6,947 nucleotides of DNA from an uncultured Ruminococcus sp. GTDB taxonomy: Bacteria; Bacillota; Clostridia; Oscillospirales; CAG-272. Below the pieces are notes generated by a model, which was not told the origin of the DNA, searched no databases, and saw only the letters and a list, made by a program, of their open reading frames with translations. Of the stretch, positions 1-5,653 are shown in pieces; within the stretch, counting starts at the first letter, position 1; every line of letters begins with the position of its first letter. The stretch lies in assembly GCA_900551005.1 (NCBI GenBank), contig URUL01000094.1, forward strand, positions 1-6,947. The letters run 5' to 3'. Made by a program: the position numbers and the translations under genes.

Positions 1-147
1 AATGCACGGGTTGTCTGCTCGACTTTGCTCTGTGCCATGCCGATATACGGCGGGGTTCATGCCTTGCCAAAGCGCGCTCAGCGCCTCGGCTCTGTCAGCG
101 CACAGACTTCATGCACGCCCGCCGTTTCTTTTATGCGGAAGAAGTTC

Positions 148-171
148 AAAAGAGGAATGCCTTCCTCTTTT
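148..171 (-). terminator. Candidate bidirectional intrinsic terminator
   Basis: A perfect 10-bp inverted repeat (AAAAGAGGAA and TTCCTCTTTT) surrounds a 4-base loop. Each strand therefore reads A-run, purine-rich stem, loop, stem, T-run, which is typical of a terminator working in both directions. It lies about 120 bases past the stop codon of the HAD hydrolase gene, the last gene of the minus-strand operon. The stem has only four G-C pairs and the T-run is short, so efficiency is uncertain. Confidence 0.45.
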
Positions 172-183
172 TGTCCTTTTCGT

Positions 184-205
184 ACTTTTCGGACAAGCGA
201 AAAGT
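184..205. repeat. 8-bp inverted repeat with competing partner
   Basis: ACTTTTCG and CGAAAAGT pair perfectly around a 6-base loop. The right arm overlaps AAAGTGA at 201-207, which can instead pair with TCACTTT at 220-226, so two mutually exclusive folds are possible. Neither has a T-run beside it, so this is not an obvious terminator. Its function is unknown. Confidence 0.4.
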
Positions 206-264
206 GAATTGACTTACTGTCACTTTATATAAAGCGACGCCTATACTTTTTCGCAGACGGTAAT

Positions 265-282
265 GCACGCCGTTTGGCGTGC
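265..282 (-). repeat. GC-rich hairpin just after the HAD gene stop
   Basis: GCACGCC and GGCGTGC form a perfect 7-bp stem with a 4-base loop, nine bases beyond the stop codon of the HAD hydrolase gene. On the transcribed strand the following bases (ATTACCG) are not a T-run, so it is not a classical intrinsic terminator. It could protect the mRNA 3' end from exonucleases. On the plus strand it is followed by a moderately T-rich stretch. Confidence 0.4.
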
Positions 283-291
283 TTCGTTCGT

Positions 292-1128
292 TTATATAAG
301 CTTTTCCATAAATTGTATCGCCTCGGCGAGCGCACCGTCATTGCAATGGCAGACCTCTTTTTTTGCGATGGCCTTTACCTTTTCACAGGCATTTGCAGGG
401 CAAAAAGAAAAATCGGCTTCCGAGAGCATTTCTATATCGTTATCGAAATCGCCGATACAGAAAAGGCGGACATCAGGGTTTTCTTTTTTTATCTCATCGC
501 GCATTTTCAAGAGTCTGTATGCCTTGGAAATGCCCTTCGGCAAAACCTCGATGATGTGGGAGGTTGATCTCGTGGCGCTGAAAACATCGCCGAATTTTTC
601 GGCAACGTATTTTCTCATCGCCTCGACTACTTCATGATCCTCATGAGATAAAACGATCTTGAATACCCCTTTCCCCGTGAAATCCTCGGCGGGAACAGTA
701 TGAAGCATGCTTTCAAGTCCGTACCTCGAAAGTTGCTCGCGCACCGTCATGTCGTCCTCCAGCGCAAGAAAGCCACGCCTTGTCGTGGAGCGCACACCGC
801 TCTCCGGGAAATCCCTGCGGATAGCGGCAAAAAGCTCCTTTACCCATGCGGCATCGAGATACAGCGGATCGAGTATCTCATTTTTCACAGGCTCATAGAG
901 ATAGGTTCCGTTGCAGAGAACATACGGCAAGCCCGCTATTTCGCCATGATCGCATTTCACGACGGTGTTTATATCATAATGGTTTCGTCCCGTGGCAAAG
1001 CAAAATCTTCCGCCGTTTTCCTTAAAATATTTCAACGCTTCTATATTTTTATATGCCATCGGCTGCTTATAGGAAGCAAAGGTTCCGTCCACATCGGAAG
1101 CAAAAATTATGTTTTCGAATTTTTTCAT
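292..1128 (-). CDS. Cof-type HAD superfamily hydrolase
   Basis: The 278-residue protein is a haloacid-dehalogenase-fold phosphatase of the Cof/IIB type. Such enzymes usually remove phosphate from sugar phosphates, flavin mononucleotide or similar small molecules in the cytoplasm; the substrate cannot be read from sequence. Motif I is SDVDGTF with nucleophile Asp12 and acid/base Asp14. Motif II is FATGR with Thr46. The motif III lysine is probably Lys202 in GISKAYRL. Motif IV is GDFDNDIEML with Mg-binding Asp227 and Asp231. The roughly 100 residues between motifs II and III are the C2 cap that selects substrate. Length is normal for the family. The ATG is preceded by AAGGAA at a 6-base spacing, and that site overlaps the TAA of the upstream rluD-like gene, so the two genes are probably translationally linked. 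It is the last gene of the operon; its metabolic link to the division genes is unclear. Confidence 0.9.
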   Translation of the reverse strand: MKKFENIIFASDVDGTFASYKQPMAYKNIEALKYFKENGGRFCFATGRNHYDINTVVKCDHGEIAGLPYVLCNGTYLYEPVKNEILDPLYLDAAWVKELFAAIRRDFPESGVRSTTRRGFLALEDDMTVREQLSRYGLESMLHTVPAEDFTGKGVFKIVLSHEDHEVVEAMRKYVAEKFGDVFSATRSTSHIIEVLPKGISKAYRLLKMRDEIKKENPDVRLFCIGDFDNDIEMLSEADFSFCPANACEKVKAIAKKEVCHCNDGALAEAIQFMEKLI

Positions 1129-1138
1129 TTATATTTCC

Positions 1139-2065
1139 TTATATTGATAAGCGCAGCTTGCGCAGTAAATCTTCAAAATATTCGGGAAGCGGGCATGTCA
1201 GCACCATATGCTCGCCCGTTCTCGGGTGCGTGAAACGTATTTCTCCCGCATGGAGCGTCTGACCGCATAGCCCCTTTCCGAACTTCTGCTCACAGGGATC
1301 CTTCGGTCTGCCGTAAACATCGTCGCCGAGTATCGGATGACCTATGCTCGCCAGATGCACACGGATCTGATGCGTGCGTCCCGTCTCAAGCTCACAGCGG
1401 ATAAAAGTAGCCCCGTGGAAATGCTCAAGAGGGAAAATATGCGTGACGGCTCTCTTGGAATTTTTCTCCGTGACAGCCATCTTTTTGCGGTCGGTGGGAT
1501 GCCTGCCTATCGGCTTGTCCACCGTTATCGGCTCGGCGATATTCCCTAAAGCCACGGCGTAATATATGCGCGATACGTCATGCTCCTTTATCTGCTCGGA
1601 AAGAGCGAGATGCGCTTCATCGTTTTTCGCCACGATAAGAAGCCCGCTCGTATTTTTATCTATCCTGTGCACGATTCCCGGGCGTGCCGTGCCGCCGATG
1701 CCCGAAAGTGAATCTCCGCAGTGTGCCATCAGGGCATTGACGAGCGTTCCCTCATGATTTCCCGCCGCGGGATGAACGACCATGCCCTTGGGCTTATTGA
1801 TGACGACGATATCGCTGTCCTCATAGACGATGTCGAGCGGAATCTCCTCGGCCCTCACCTCATATGCCGCAATCGGCGGATATTCTATCTCAATACAGTC
1901 GCCCGCACACAGTTTGCGGTTCTTCTCTGCCGCCTTGCCGTTCACGGTGACCGCACCGCTCACGATCAGCTTCTGCGCATATGAGCGTGTTATCCCCTCC
2001 GATGAGGAGATGAATACATCAAGCCGCTCGCCGATATTTTCGGCTTGTATCGGAAGTTTATTCAT
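1139..2065 (-). CDS. rluD: RluD/RluA-family 23S rRNA pseudouridine synthase
   Basis: The 308-residue protein isomerises uridine to pseudouridine in RNA, most likely in 23S rRNA (the RluD/RluC group; the B. subtilis counterpart is YlyB). Residues about 14-75 form an S4 RNA-binding domain with the pattern RLDVFIS...SYAQKLIVSGAVTVNG. The catalytic domain follows: INKPKGMVVHP at 89-99, the signature HRIDKNTSGLL at 133-143 with catalytic Asp136, the RIYYA motif at 166-170, and the C-terminal ETGRTHQIRVHLASIGHPILGD stretch at 227-248 (quoted here only as a landmark region beginning with ETGRTHQIR). Length and domain order are standard. The ATG lies inside the end of lspA (8-base overlap), and its GGAG site at 2072-2075 is within the last lspA codons, so translational coupling is very likely. 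The exact target uridines cannot be assigned from sequence alone. Confidence 0.93.
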   Translation of the reverse strand: MNKLPIQAENIGERLDVFISSSEGITRSYAQKLIVSGAVTVNGKAAEKNRKLCAGDCIEIEYPPIAAYEVRAEEIPLDIVYEDSDIVVINKPKGMVVHPAAGNHEGTLVNALMAHCGDSLSGIGGTARPGIVHRIDKNTSGLLIVAKNDEAHLALSEQIKEHDVSRIYYAVALGNIAEPITVDKPIGRHPTDRKKMAVTEKNSKRAVTHIFPLEHFHGATFIRCELETGRTHQIRVHLASIGHPILGDDVYGRPKDPCEQKFGKGLCGQTLHAGEIRFTHPRTGEHMVLTCPLPEYFEDLLRKLRLSI

Positions 2066-2729
2066 CTTTTTCTCCGTTTGCGGCTTCTGCGTCGGTCATA
2101 TCAACGTCGTCAGGCGATTCGCCGCCTGCCTCGCCATTGCCGTCCGCTTCATCGGCACCGCCCGACGCTTCGCCGCCCTCTGCCGATTCCGACGTATTGC
2201 TCGAGGCGGGGTCTCCACTCGGCGCTCCGCCGGCATGTGCCTTCTTATTGTCGCGGAAAAATTCCTTATCTATGAAAATAAGATATATAAACATCAGCAC
2301 CGCGCCCACCGTCACGCAGATATCGGCGACATTGAAAACGGGAAAATCCATAAAGGTGAAATTCAGGAAATCCACCACTGCGCCGGAAAACACGCGGTCT
2401 ATCATATTGCCTATCGCGCCGCCGATGATAAGCGAGAGCGAAAAGCCGAACATGAAATGGAGATGTCTGTACCGATAAAGTAAGAGAGGCAAAGCGATCA
2501 GCGCCGCGGCGGATACGACGAGAAATACCCAGCGGTTCTCGCTGAACATACCCCAAGCCGCCCCGCGGTTCAGTATATAACGAAATTCTATTATCCCGGG
2601 GATAAAAGGAGCCGATGAATACAGCTCCATATTTTTTACCACTATCAGCTTTGTCACTTGGTCAAGAATGACGCTTGCCGCGATCACGGCAACCCAAAGC
2701 CACATAACGGAAGGCTTGCTTTTTTTCAT
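2058..2729 (-). CDS. lspA: Lipoprotein signal peptidase II with acidic C-terminal tail
   Basis: LspA cleaves the signal peptide of diacylglyceryl-modified prolipoproteins in the cytoplasmic membrane. The first 160 residues are a complete enzyme: about four membrane segments (roughly 8-26, 68-84, 93-109, 133-153), Asp23 in DQVTK, Asn54 in NRGAAWGMF, and the two catalytic aspartates Asp111 in GNMIDR and Asp136 in FNVADI. The VVDFLNF motif at 118-124 is also present. Residues 161-223 are an extra tail rich in Gly, Ala, Ser, Glu and Asp, with 17 acidic residues in 63 and no predicted fold. Family topology puts it in the cytoplasm. The family is usually about 150-170 residues, so this protein is unusually long. 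The ATG is preceded by GGAG at a 5-base spacing, 21 bases after divIVA. Its end overlaps the rluD start and supplies that gene's ribosome binding site. Confidence 0.93.
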   Translation of the reverse strand: MKKSKPSVMWLWVAVIAASVILDQVTKLIVVKNMELYSSAPFIPGIIEFRYILNRGAAWGMFSENRWVFLVVSAAALIALPLLLYRYRHLHFMFGFSLSLIIGGAIGNMIDRVFSGAVVDFLNFTFMDFPVFNVADICVTVGAVLMFIYLIFIDKEFFRDNKKAHAGGAPSGDPASSNTSESAEGGEASGGADEADGNGEAGGESPDDVDMTDAEAANGEKDE

Positions 2730-2750
2730 AGTATCTCCGTCAATGCAAAT

Positions 2751-3590
2751 TTATTTTTCATTTCTGGTCTGTGCCAGCAGTGCGTCTACATCGAGCTTCA
2801 GCTGCTTGCCGAAGCTGTTTGCCTCCTCCTTTGCCGCATCCTCACATTCATCGATCAGCTCGATGACAGAGGGGACAACGGATTTGCGCTTACCCCCGCC
2901 CTTTTTCGGTGCCGCTTTCACATTGGCTTCACTTTTGTTCGCCGTTTCCGCCGTGCGGGCATTCTCATCGTCATCGCGGAGCTTCTCCGCCATATCGTCA
3001 ACCTTATCGAGAAGAGCGGCATTCTGCTCCTCTTCATTCAGTATATCCTCGAGCTTCAGGTCATATTCCGCGGCAATCTCCCTCTTCATATTCGTAACCA
3101 TCCTGTCCACATACTTGTCGGAAGTGAGCTCGTCATATTCGTATATCGGGGCAAGCTGATCTATCAGCTCTATATGCAAACGGTACTTTTCAAAAAGCTC
3201 GTTCTTGAAATTAAAGACCGTCTCCTGTATCTCGGCGAGATCGCTTTTGTGCGTTTCGATCTTCTCTCTGAAATTCGAAAGGATGGCATCGCAACTTTTT
3301 TTGATGGAAGCGATAATGTCGTCGGCGCGGGCATACGCATCGTTTACGATCTGGTCGGCGGCACGCTTTGCCACCTCCAGCGTCTTTTTGACCTGCTCCT
3401 CTTCCTTCTCCACGCCCGAAAGACGCGAGAGAGCCTGCGCGAGATTTGCCTCCAGCTCCGCATTCTCGCGATAGAGAGCCGAGTAATTTTCGGTAAGGCG
3501 GTTTATATATTGATCCACCTCGGCTGTATTATAGCCGAGTATGGTCTTGGAAAAATCTCTGCTTGAAAGCTTATTCTGCTGCGTAGGCAT
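2751..3590 (-). CDS. divIVA: DivIVA-family coiled-coil cell-division/polarity protein
   Basis: The 279-residue protein matches the DivIVA N-terminal domain: F13 in RDFSKTILGYNTAEVDQYI (11-29), where GY followed by xxxEVDxYI is the family hallmark. DivIVA proteins oligomerise, sense negatively curved membrane at septum and poles, and recruit other factors. Long helical, charged segments follow (about 33-135 and 165-210), consistent with coiled coils. A low-complexity linker with KKGGGKRK lies at 229-236, and a short helical segment ends the protein (about 238-279). Compared with B. subtilis DivIVA, positions 17-18 are Ile-Leu rather than the Phe-Arg pair that inserts into the membrane. The protein is also longer than the B. 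subtilis one (about 164 residues). GGAAGGG at 3600-3606 is the likely ribosome binding site, nine bases before the ATG. It sits between sepF and lspA, the usual location of divIVA. Confidence 0.9.
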   Translation of the reverse strand: MPTQQNKLSSRDFSKTILGYNTAEVDQYINRLTENYSALYRENAELEANLAQALSRLSGVEKEEEQVKKTLEVAKRAADQIVNDAYARADDIIASIKKSCDAILSNFREKIETHKSDLAEIQETVFNFKNELFEKYRLHIELIDQLAPIYEYDELTSDKYVDRMVTNMKREIAAEYDLKLEDILNEEEQNAALLDKVDDMAEKLRDDDENARTAETANKSEANVKAAPKKGGGKRKSVVPSVIELIDECEDAAKEEANSFGKQLKLDVDALLAQTRNEK

Positions 3591-3654
3591 ATATATCTAC
3601 CCTTCCGTTATTTTTTATTTGCGGCGAGGAGTTTCTTTGCCGCATCAAATCACA

Positions 3655-3684
3655 GGCGGCAAAAGCAAATCTGCTTCTGCCGCC
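3655..3684 (-). promoter_or_regulatory. 13-bp hairpin between sepF and divIVA
   Basis: On the transcribed strand GGCGGCAGAAGCA and its partner TGCTTTTGCCGCC form 13 consecutive pairs, one of them G-U, around a 4-base loop. The mismatch on the plus strand becomes a G-U pair only on the minus-strand RNA, which agrees with the direction of transcription. No T-run follows, so a classical terminator is unlikely. RNA processing, 3'-end protection of sepF mRNA or partial attenuation are possible. The rest of this 174-base gap (3591-3764) holds the divIVA ribosome binding site, a 10-base palindrome at 3732-3741 and no supported gene. Confidence 0.45.
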
Positions 3685-3764
3685 CCCGTTTCTCTCAAGT
3701 ATATGTAGCACGCTCCGCATATCTTCCGTATCCGCATGCGGCAAGGGCGCATTTCATATGTTTA

Positions 3765-4229
3765 TCAGAAAAGTGTGTCGCTGGTAAGGTCTACAGGCGG
3801 ACGCTGCTGAGCAGGCTTTTCTGCGCCGCTTCTGCTGCCGGAGCCCATAGGATCGCTCGAAACATCTACGTTTCTGGGCGTGATAACAAAAGTATTATTC
3901 GCTACACGCAAGAACTGACCGTCGATGGAATATGCGACGCCGGAAAGGAAGTCCAGCATTCTTCTTGCCGTCTCCTTGTTTGTTGCTTCGAGATTTATAA
4001 CAACCGTGCGATTATTGAGCAGGTGATCTGCTATCTGATTGCCGTCCTCATAGCGCTCGGGACGAACTACCTTCATCTCGATGGCGGCAGAGCTGAGTCC
4101 TACGCCCGAAGAAGGTCTGGAAGAAATAACCGGCTCGGCGTAGTCGCCGTCATCGGAAACCGGATATACTCCGTCATCATAATCCTTTTCTGTGCTTACC
4201 ATGCTTTTGATTTTGTTCAGAAATCCCAT
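3765..4229 (-). CDS. sepF: SepF, membrane anchor for FtsZ
   Basis: SepF binds the C-terminal tail of FtsZ, polymerises and tethers the Z-ring to the membrane. The 154-residue protein begins with MGFLNKIKSMV, a short amphipathic membrane-targeting helix. An acidic, flexible linker follows to about residue 50. The core SepF fold spans about 52-126: MKVVRPERYEDG, the DHLLNNRTVVINLE strand-turn region (68-81), ARRMLDFLSGVAYSIDG (88-104) and the final strand FLRVANNTFVITP (106-118). A 28-residue tail ends in DLTSDTLF. Total length is normal for the family. GGAGG at 4236-4240 sits six bases before the ATG. The neighbours are a HlyD-like membrane protein upstream and divIVA downstream; the yggS, ylmG and ylmH genes often found beside sepF are missing. 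It probably has its own promoter in the AT-rich gap upstream. Confidence 0.93.
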   Translation of the reverse strand: MGFLNKIKSMVSTEKDYDDGVYPVSDDGDYAEPVISSRPSSGVGLSSAAIEMKVVRPERYEDGNQIADHLLNNRTVVINLEATNKETARRMLDFLSGVAYSIDGQFLRVANNTFVITPRNVDVSSDPMGSGSRSGAEKPAQQRPPVDLTSDTLF

Positions 4230-4235
4230 GTAAAA

Positions 4236-4240
4236 CCTCC
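4236..4240 (-). promoter_or_regulatory. sepF ribosome binding site
   Basis: GGAGG on the minus strand, six bases before the sepF ATG. It is a full match to the anti-Shine-Dalgarno core and confirms the start at 4229. Confidence 0.85.
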
Positions 4241-4289
4241 GCTTTTATTATTCTTGGCTTATATGAATCCTTCCTGTCGGAAAACAAGA

Positions 4290-4333
4290 ATTATATTTTT
4301 TATATTATAACACACAAACGTATAAAATTGCAA
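4290..4333 (-). promoter_or_regulatory. Candidate sepF promoter with two -10 boxes
   Basis: Two perfect TATAAT boxes lie on the minus strand at 4304-4309 and 4290-4295. The first has TTGCAA at 4328-4333 as a possible -35 with an 18-base spacer. The second has only a poor -35 (TTTGTG at 4313-4318). An A6T7 tract at 4354-4366 lies upstream and could act as a bent or UP-like element. Transcription from the first box would give a leader of roughly 65-70 bases before sepF. The surrounding sequence is very AT-rich, so some TATAAT matches are expected by chance. Confidence 0.5.
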
Positions 4334-4350
4334 TCCATTTTTCGCAATTT
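4325..4350 (-). terminator. Weak terminator-like hairpin after the HlyD-like gene
   Basis: AAATTGC and GCAATTT pair over 7 bp around a 12-base loop, followed on the minus strand by TTATA. Only two pairs are G-C and the loop is large. It overlaps the proposed -35 box of the sepF promoter. It may be incidental in AT-rich DNA. Confidence 0.2.
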
Positions 4351-4375
4351 CAGAAAAAAATTTTTTGACCGCTCT

Positions 4376-5575
4376 TCAGTCTATCAATTTGCCCTCATAA
4401 AGATCCGCTTCTCCGATGATCAGGCGGTCATAGAGCTTCAGCGCCTCGTTCTTTTCCACAATGAAATATCCGTCCTTTTCGAAAATCGGCGTCACCGCGC
4501 GCGTGGCGGCAAAGCCTTTTTTGAAAATATAGACATAAGGCTCTCCCGTTTCGCGCGAAATGCGGACGGTCGATGAGGGGATCTTATATCCCTCATACGT
4601 TTTCGCCGTAATAACTATATTCTGCCTCCTTATAAAGTCAAAGCCGTCCGGAAGCAAAGAGCATGAGAGCACGACCAGATATGTGCGTCCGTCCGCGCTT
4701 TTTTCCTTCCTTTCGAGCTTCATTTCCAAAGAATCGGTGTATGTATTGTCGGTGAATCGGCAGCTGTATTTTTTGCCGACATCAAGTCCCGATGCGACTT
4801 CGCTTTCCGTTTTCACGGCAAAATACCACTTGGGAGAATAGGCAAGCGTGCCGGCGGTATTGGCAGAGGAGGGCATGAGCTCGCCGAGCAGATCAAAACT
4901 CTCTGCCGTGAGATCCATTGCGGCTTTCTCGGAAAAATACGAGTCCAGTCCGTCCGAGATGTGGTAATAATAGCCCGAACGCGTGGCTGTTATCGGCGCA
5001 TATCCGCGTCCGAGGCTGTTTTCGATAAGCGCCTTTCTGCTCTCGAGTATGGCGATCTCCGACTTATAATCCGTCGTACCGTTCGTAAGCAGCGCTCTCT
5101 TGCTCGTCATCACGGCAAGCTCATGCGCATATTTTTTGACTGACGTAACGTCGCCGGAAGCGCTCGCCGCGGCTATCTTTTCATGAAGCCGCTCTATCTC
5201 CTCGTCAACCTTTGCGGAGCTGTCCCCCGCGCGCACCGCCGCTTCCGTATATATCGTTATGTTTTCATTGATAATAGCGAGCTGCCCGGCAGCATTGTCA
5301 TCGGAATAAGCGAATATTTTCGCCACTGTACTGCCTGCGGCGACCTTGGCGCCGTTTTCATAGATATATCCGCGTGTGCCGGAATTGCCCGAGTAAAGCG
5401 TTTCGGCATCGCGGAAGAGATAGCCCGCCTCGGATATCGTCTCCGAAAAGGTATCCTCCTGCACGGTGAAAAGCTTGACACTTTTTCCGAAGCCGGAAAG
5501 AATATGATACAACACGTATACCGTAAAAAGCACGCAAAGCGCGGCAGATGCCGCATATTTTGCTATTCTGCCCAT
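4376..5575 (-). CDS. Single-pass HlyD/membrane-fusion-like protein
   Basis: With the start chosen here the protein has 399 residues. Residues about 7-27 form one hydrophobic membrane segment after a short basic N-terminus, so the rest should lie outside the cell. Residues about 67-89 (GYIYENGAKVAAGSTVAKI at 69-87) resemble the lipoyl/barrel-sandwich half-motif of HlyD-type adaptors. Residues about 98-185 are helical and charged, like the adaptor hairpin. The C-terminal part with YKIPSSTVRI (330-339) and EPYVYIFKKG (345-354) resembles the membrane-proximal beta domain. Similar proteins beside sepF occur in Clostridia, but their role is not established; no ABC transporter or other efflux gene is present in this window. 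An alternative start is the TTG at 5620, but it has no ribosome binding site and lies at the predicted transcription start. The ATGs at 5575 and 5578 follow AGGGAGG; 5575 has the better spacing (5 bases after GGAGG). Confidence 0.75.
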   Translation of the reverse strand: MGRIAKYAASAALCVLFTVYVLYHILSGFGKSVKLFTVQEDTFSETISEAGYLFRDAETLYSGNSGTRGYIYENGAKVAAGSTVAKIFAYSDDNAAGQLAIINENITIYTEAAVRAGDSSAKVDEEIERLHEKIAAASASGDVTSVKKYAHELAVMTSKRALLTNGTTDYKSEIAILESRKALIENSLGRGYAPITATRSGYYYHISDGLDSYFSEKAAMDLTAESFDLLGELMPSSANTAGTLAYSPKWYFAVKTESEVASGLDVGKKYSCRFTDNTYTDSLEMKLERKEKSADGRTYLVVLSCSLLPDGFDFIRRQNIVITAKTYEGYKIPSSTVRISRETGEPYVYIFKKGFAATRAVTPIFEKDGYFIVEKNEALKLYDRLIIGEADLYEGKLID

Positions 5576-5580
5576 CATAT

Positions 5581-5587
5581 CCTCCCT
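5581..5587 (-). promoter_or_regulatory. Ribosome binding site that decides the HlyD-like start
   Basis: AGGGAGG on the minus strand lies two bases before the ATG at 5578 and five bases before the adjacent ATG at 5575. It supports one of these tandem ATGs over the upstream in-frame TTG at 5620. Confidence 0.8.
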
Positions 5588-5625
5588 TCTTCTGCTTTTC
5601 GCATGATTCTTGATATGCAACGGAA

Positions 5626-5653
5626 ATTATATTCCGGAATCCTTATCTATCAA
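5626..5653 (-). promoter_or_regulatory. Promoter for the HlyD-like gene inside the 3' end of miaA
   Basis: TTGATA (-35, 5 of 6 consensus bases) at 5648-5653 and TATAAT (-10, 6 of 6) at 5626-5631 are separated by 16 bases on the minus strand. The -10 box overlaps the miaA TAA codon. The predicted start of transcription is near 5619, about 40 bases before the ATG at 5575-5578. A perfect palindrome ATTCCGGAAT (5631-5640) lies in the spacer and touches the -10 box, and a second half CGGAA lies at 5621-5625, so a repressor could bind here. It is a good sigma-A-type match, but untested. Confidence 0.6.

Larger units (their letters stand above)
1..291. other. Gene-free, hairpin-rich region downstream of the operon
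   Basis: No reading frame here resembles a known protein. The plus-strand frames are short, rich in Ser, Cys, Arg and Leu, and lack a ribosome binding site. On the minus strand one frame stays open from about position 111 to the window edge, with an internal ATG at about 69, so a gene starting here and continuing beyond the window cannot be excluded. The right-hand part (about 148 to 282) contains a series of inverted repeats: a 10-bp stem at 148-171, an 8-bp stem at 184-205, a competing 7-bp pairing of 201-207 with 220-226, a 12-base palindrome at 223-234 and a 7-bp stem at 265-282. This suits a 3' untranslated and termination region, or an intergenic repeat element. Confidence 0.6.

Noticed and set aside
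2..232. 76- and 60-residue plus-strand frames in the first 232 bases
   Set aside because: They have no ribosome binding site and no family resemblance, and they run through the perfect hairpins at 148-205, as expected of noncoding DNA.
209..247. Plus-strand TTGACT as a -35 box
   Set aside because: No acceptable -10 box lies 16-18 bases downstream; the nearest TATACT is too far away.
1830..2483. 217-residue plus-strand open frame
   Set aside because: It lies opposite the rluD start and lspA, both of which have complete catalytic motifs; its Arg/Ala/Cys/His-rich composition is that of a shadow frame.
2658..3566. 302-residue plus-strand open frame
   Set aside because: It is antisense to divIVA almost end to end, has no recognisable motif, and divIVA itself has clear family features and a ribosome binding site.
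3648..3737. Small minus-strand frame (about 29 codons) in the sepF-divIVA gap
   Set aside because: It has no ribosome binding site and contains the hairpin; it does not resemble YlmG or YlmH.
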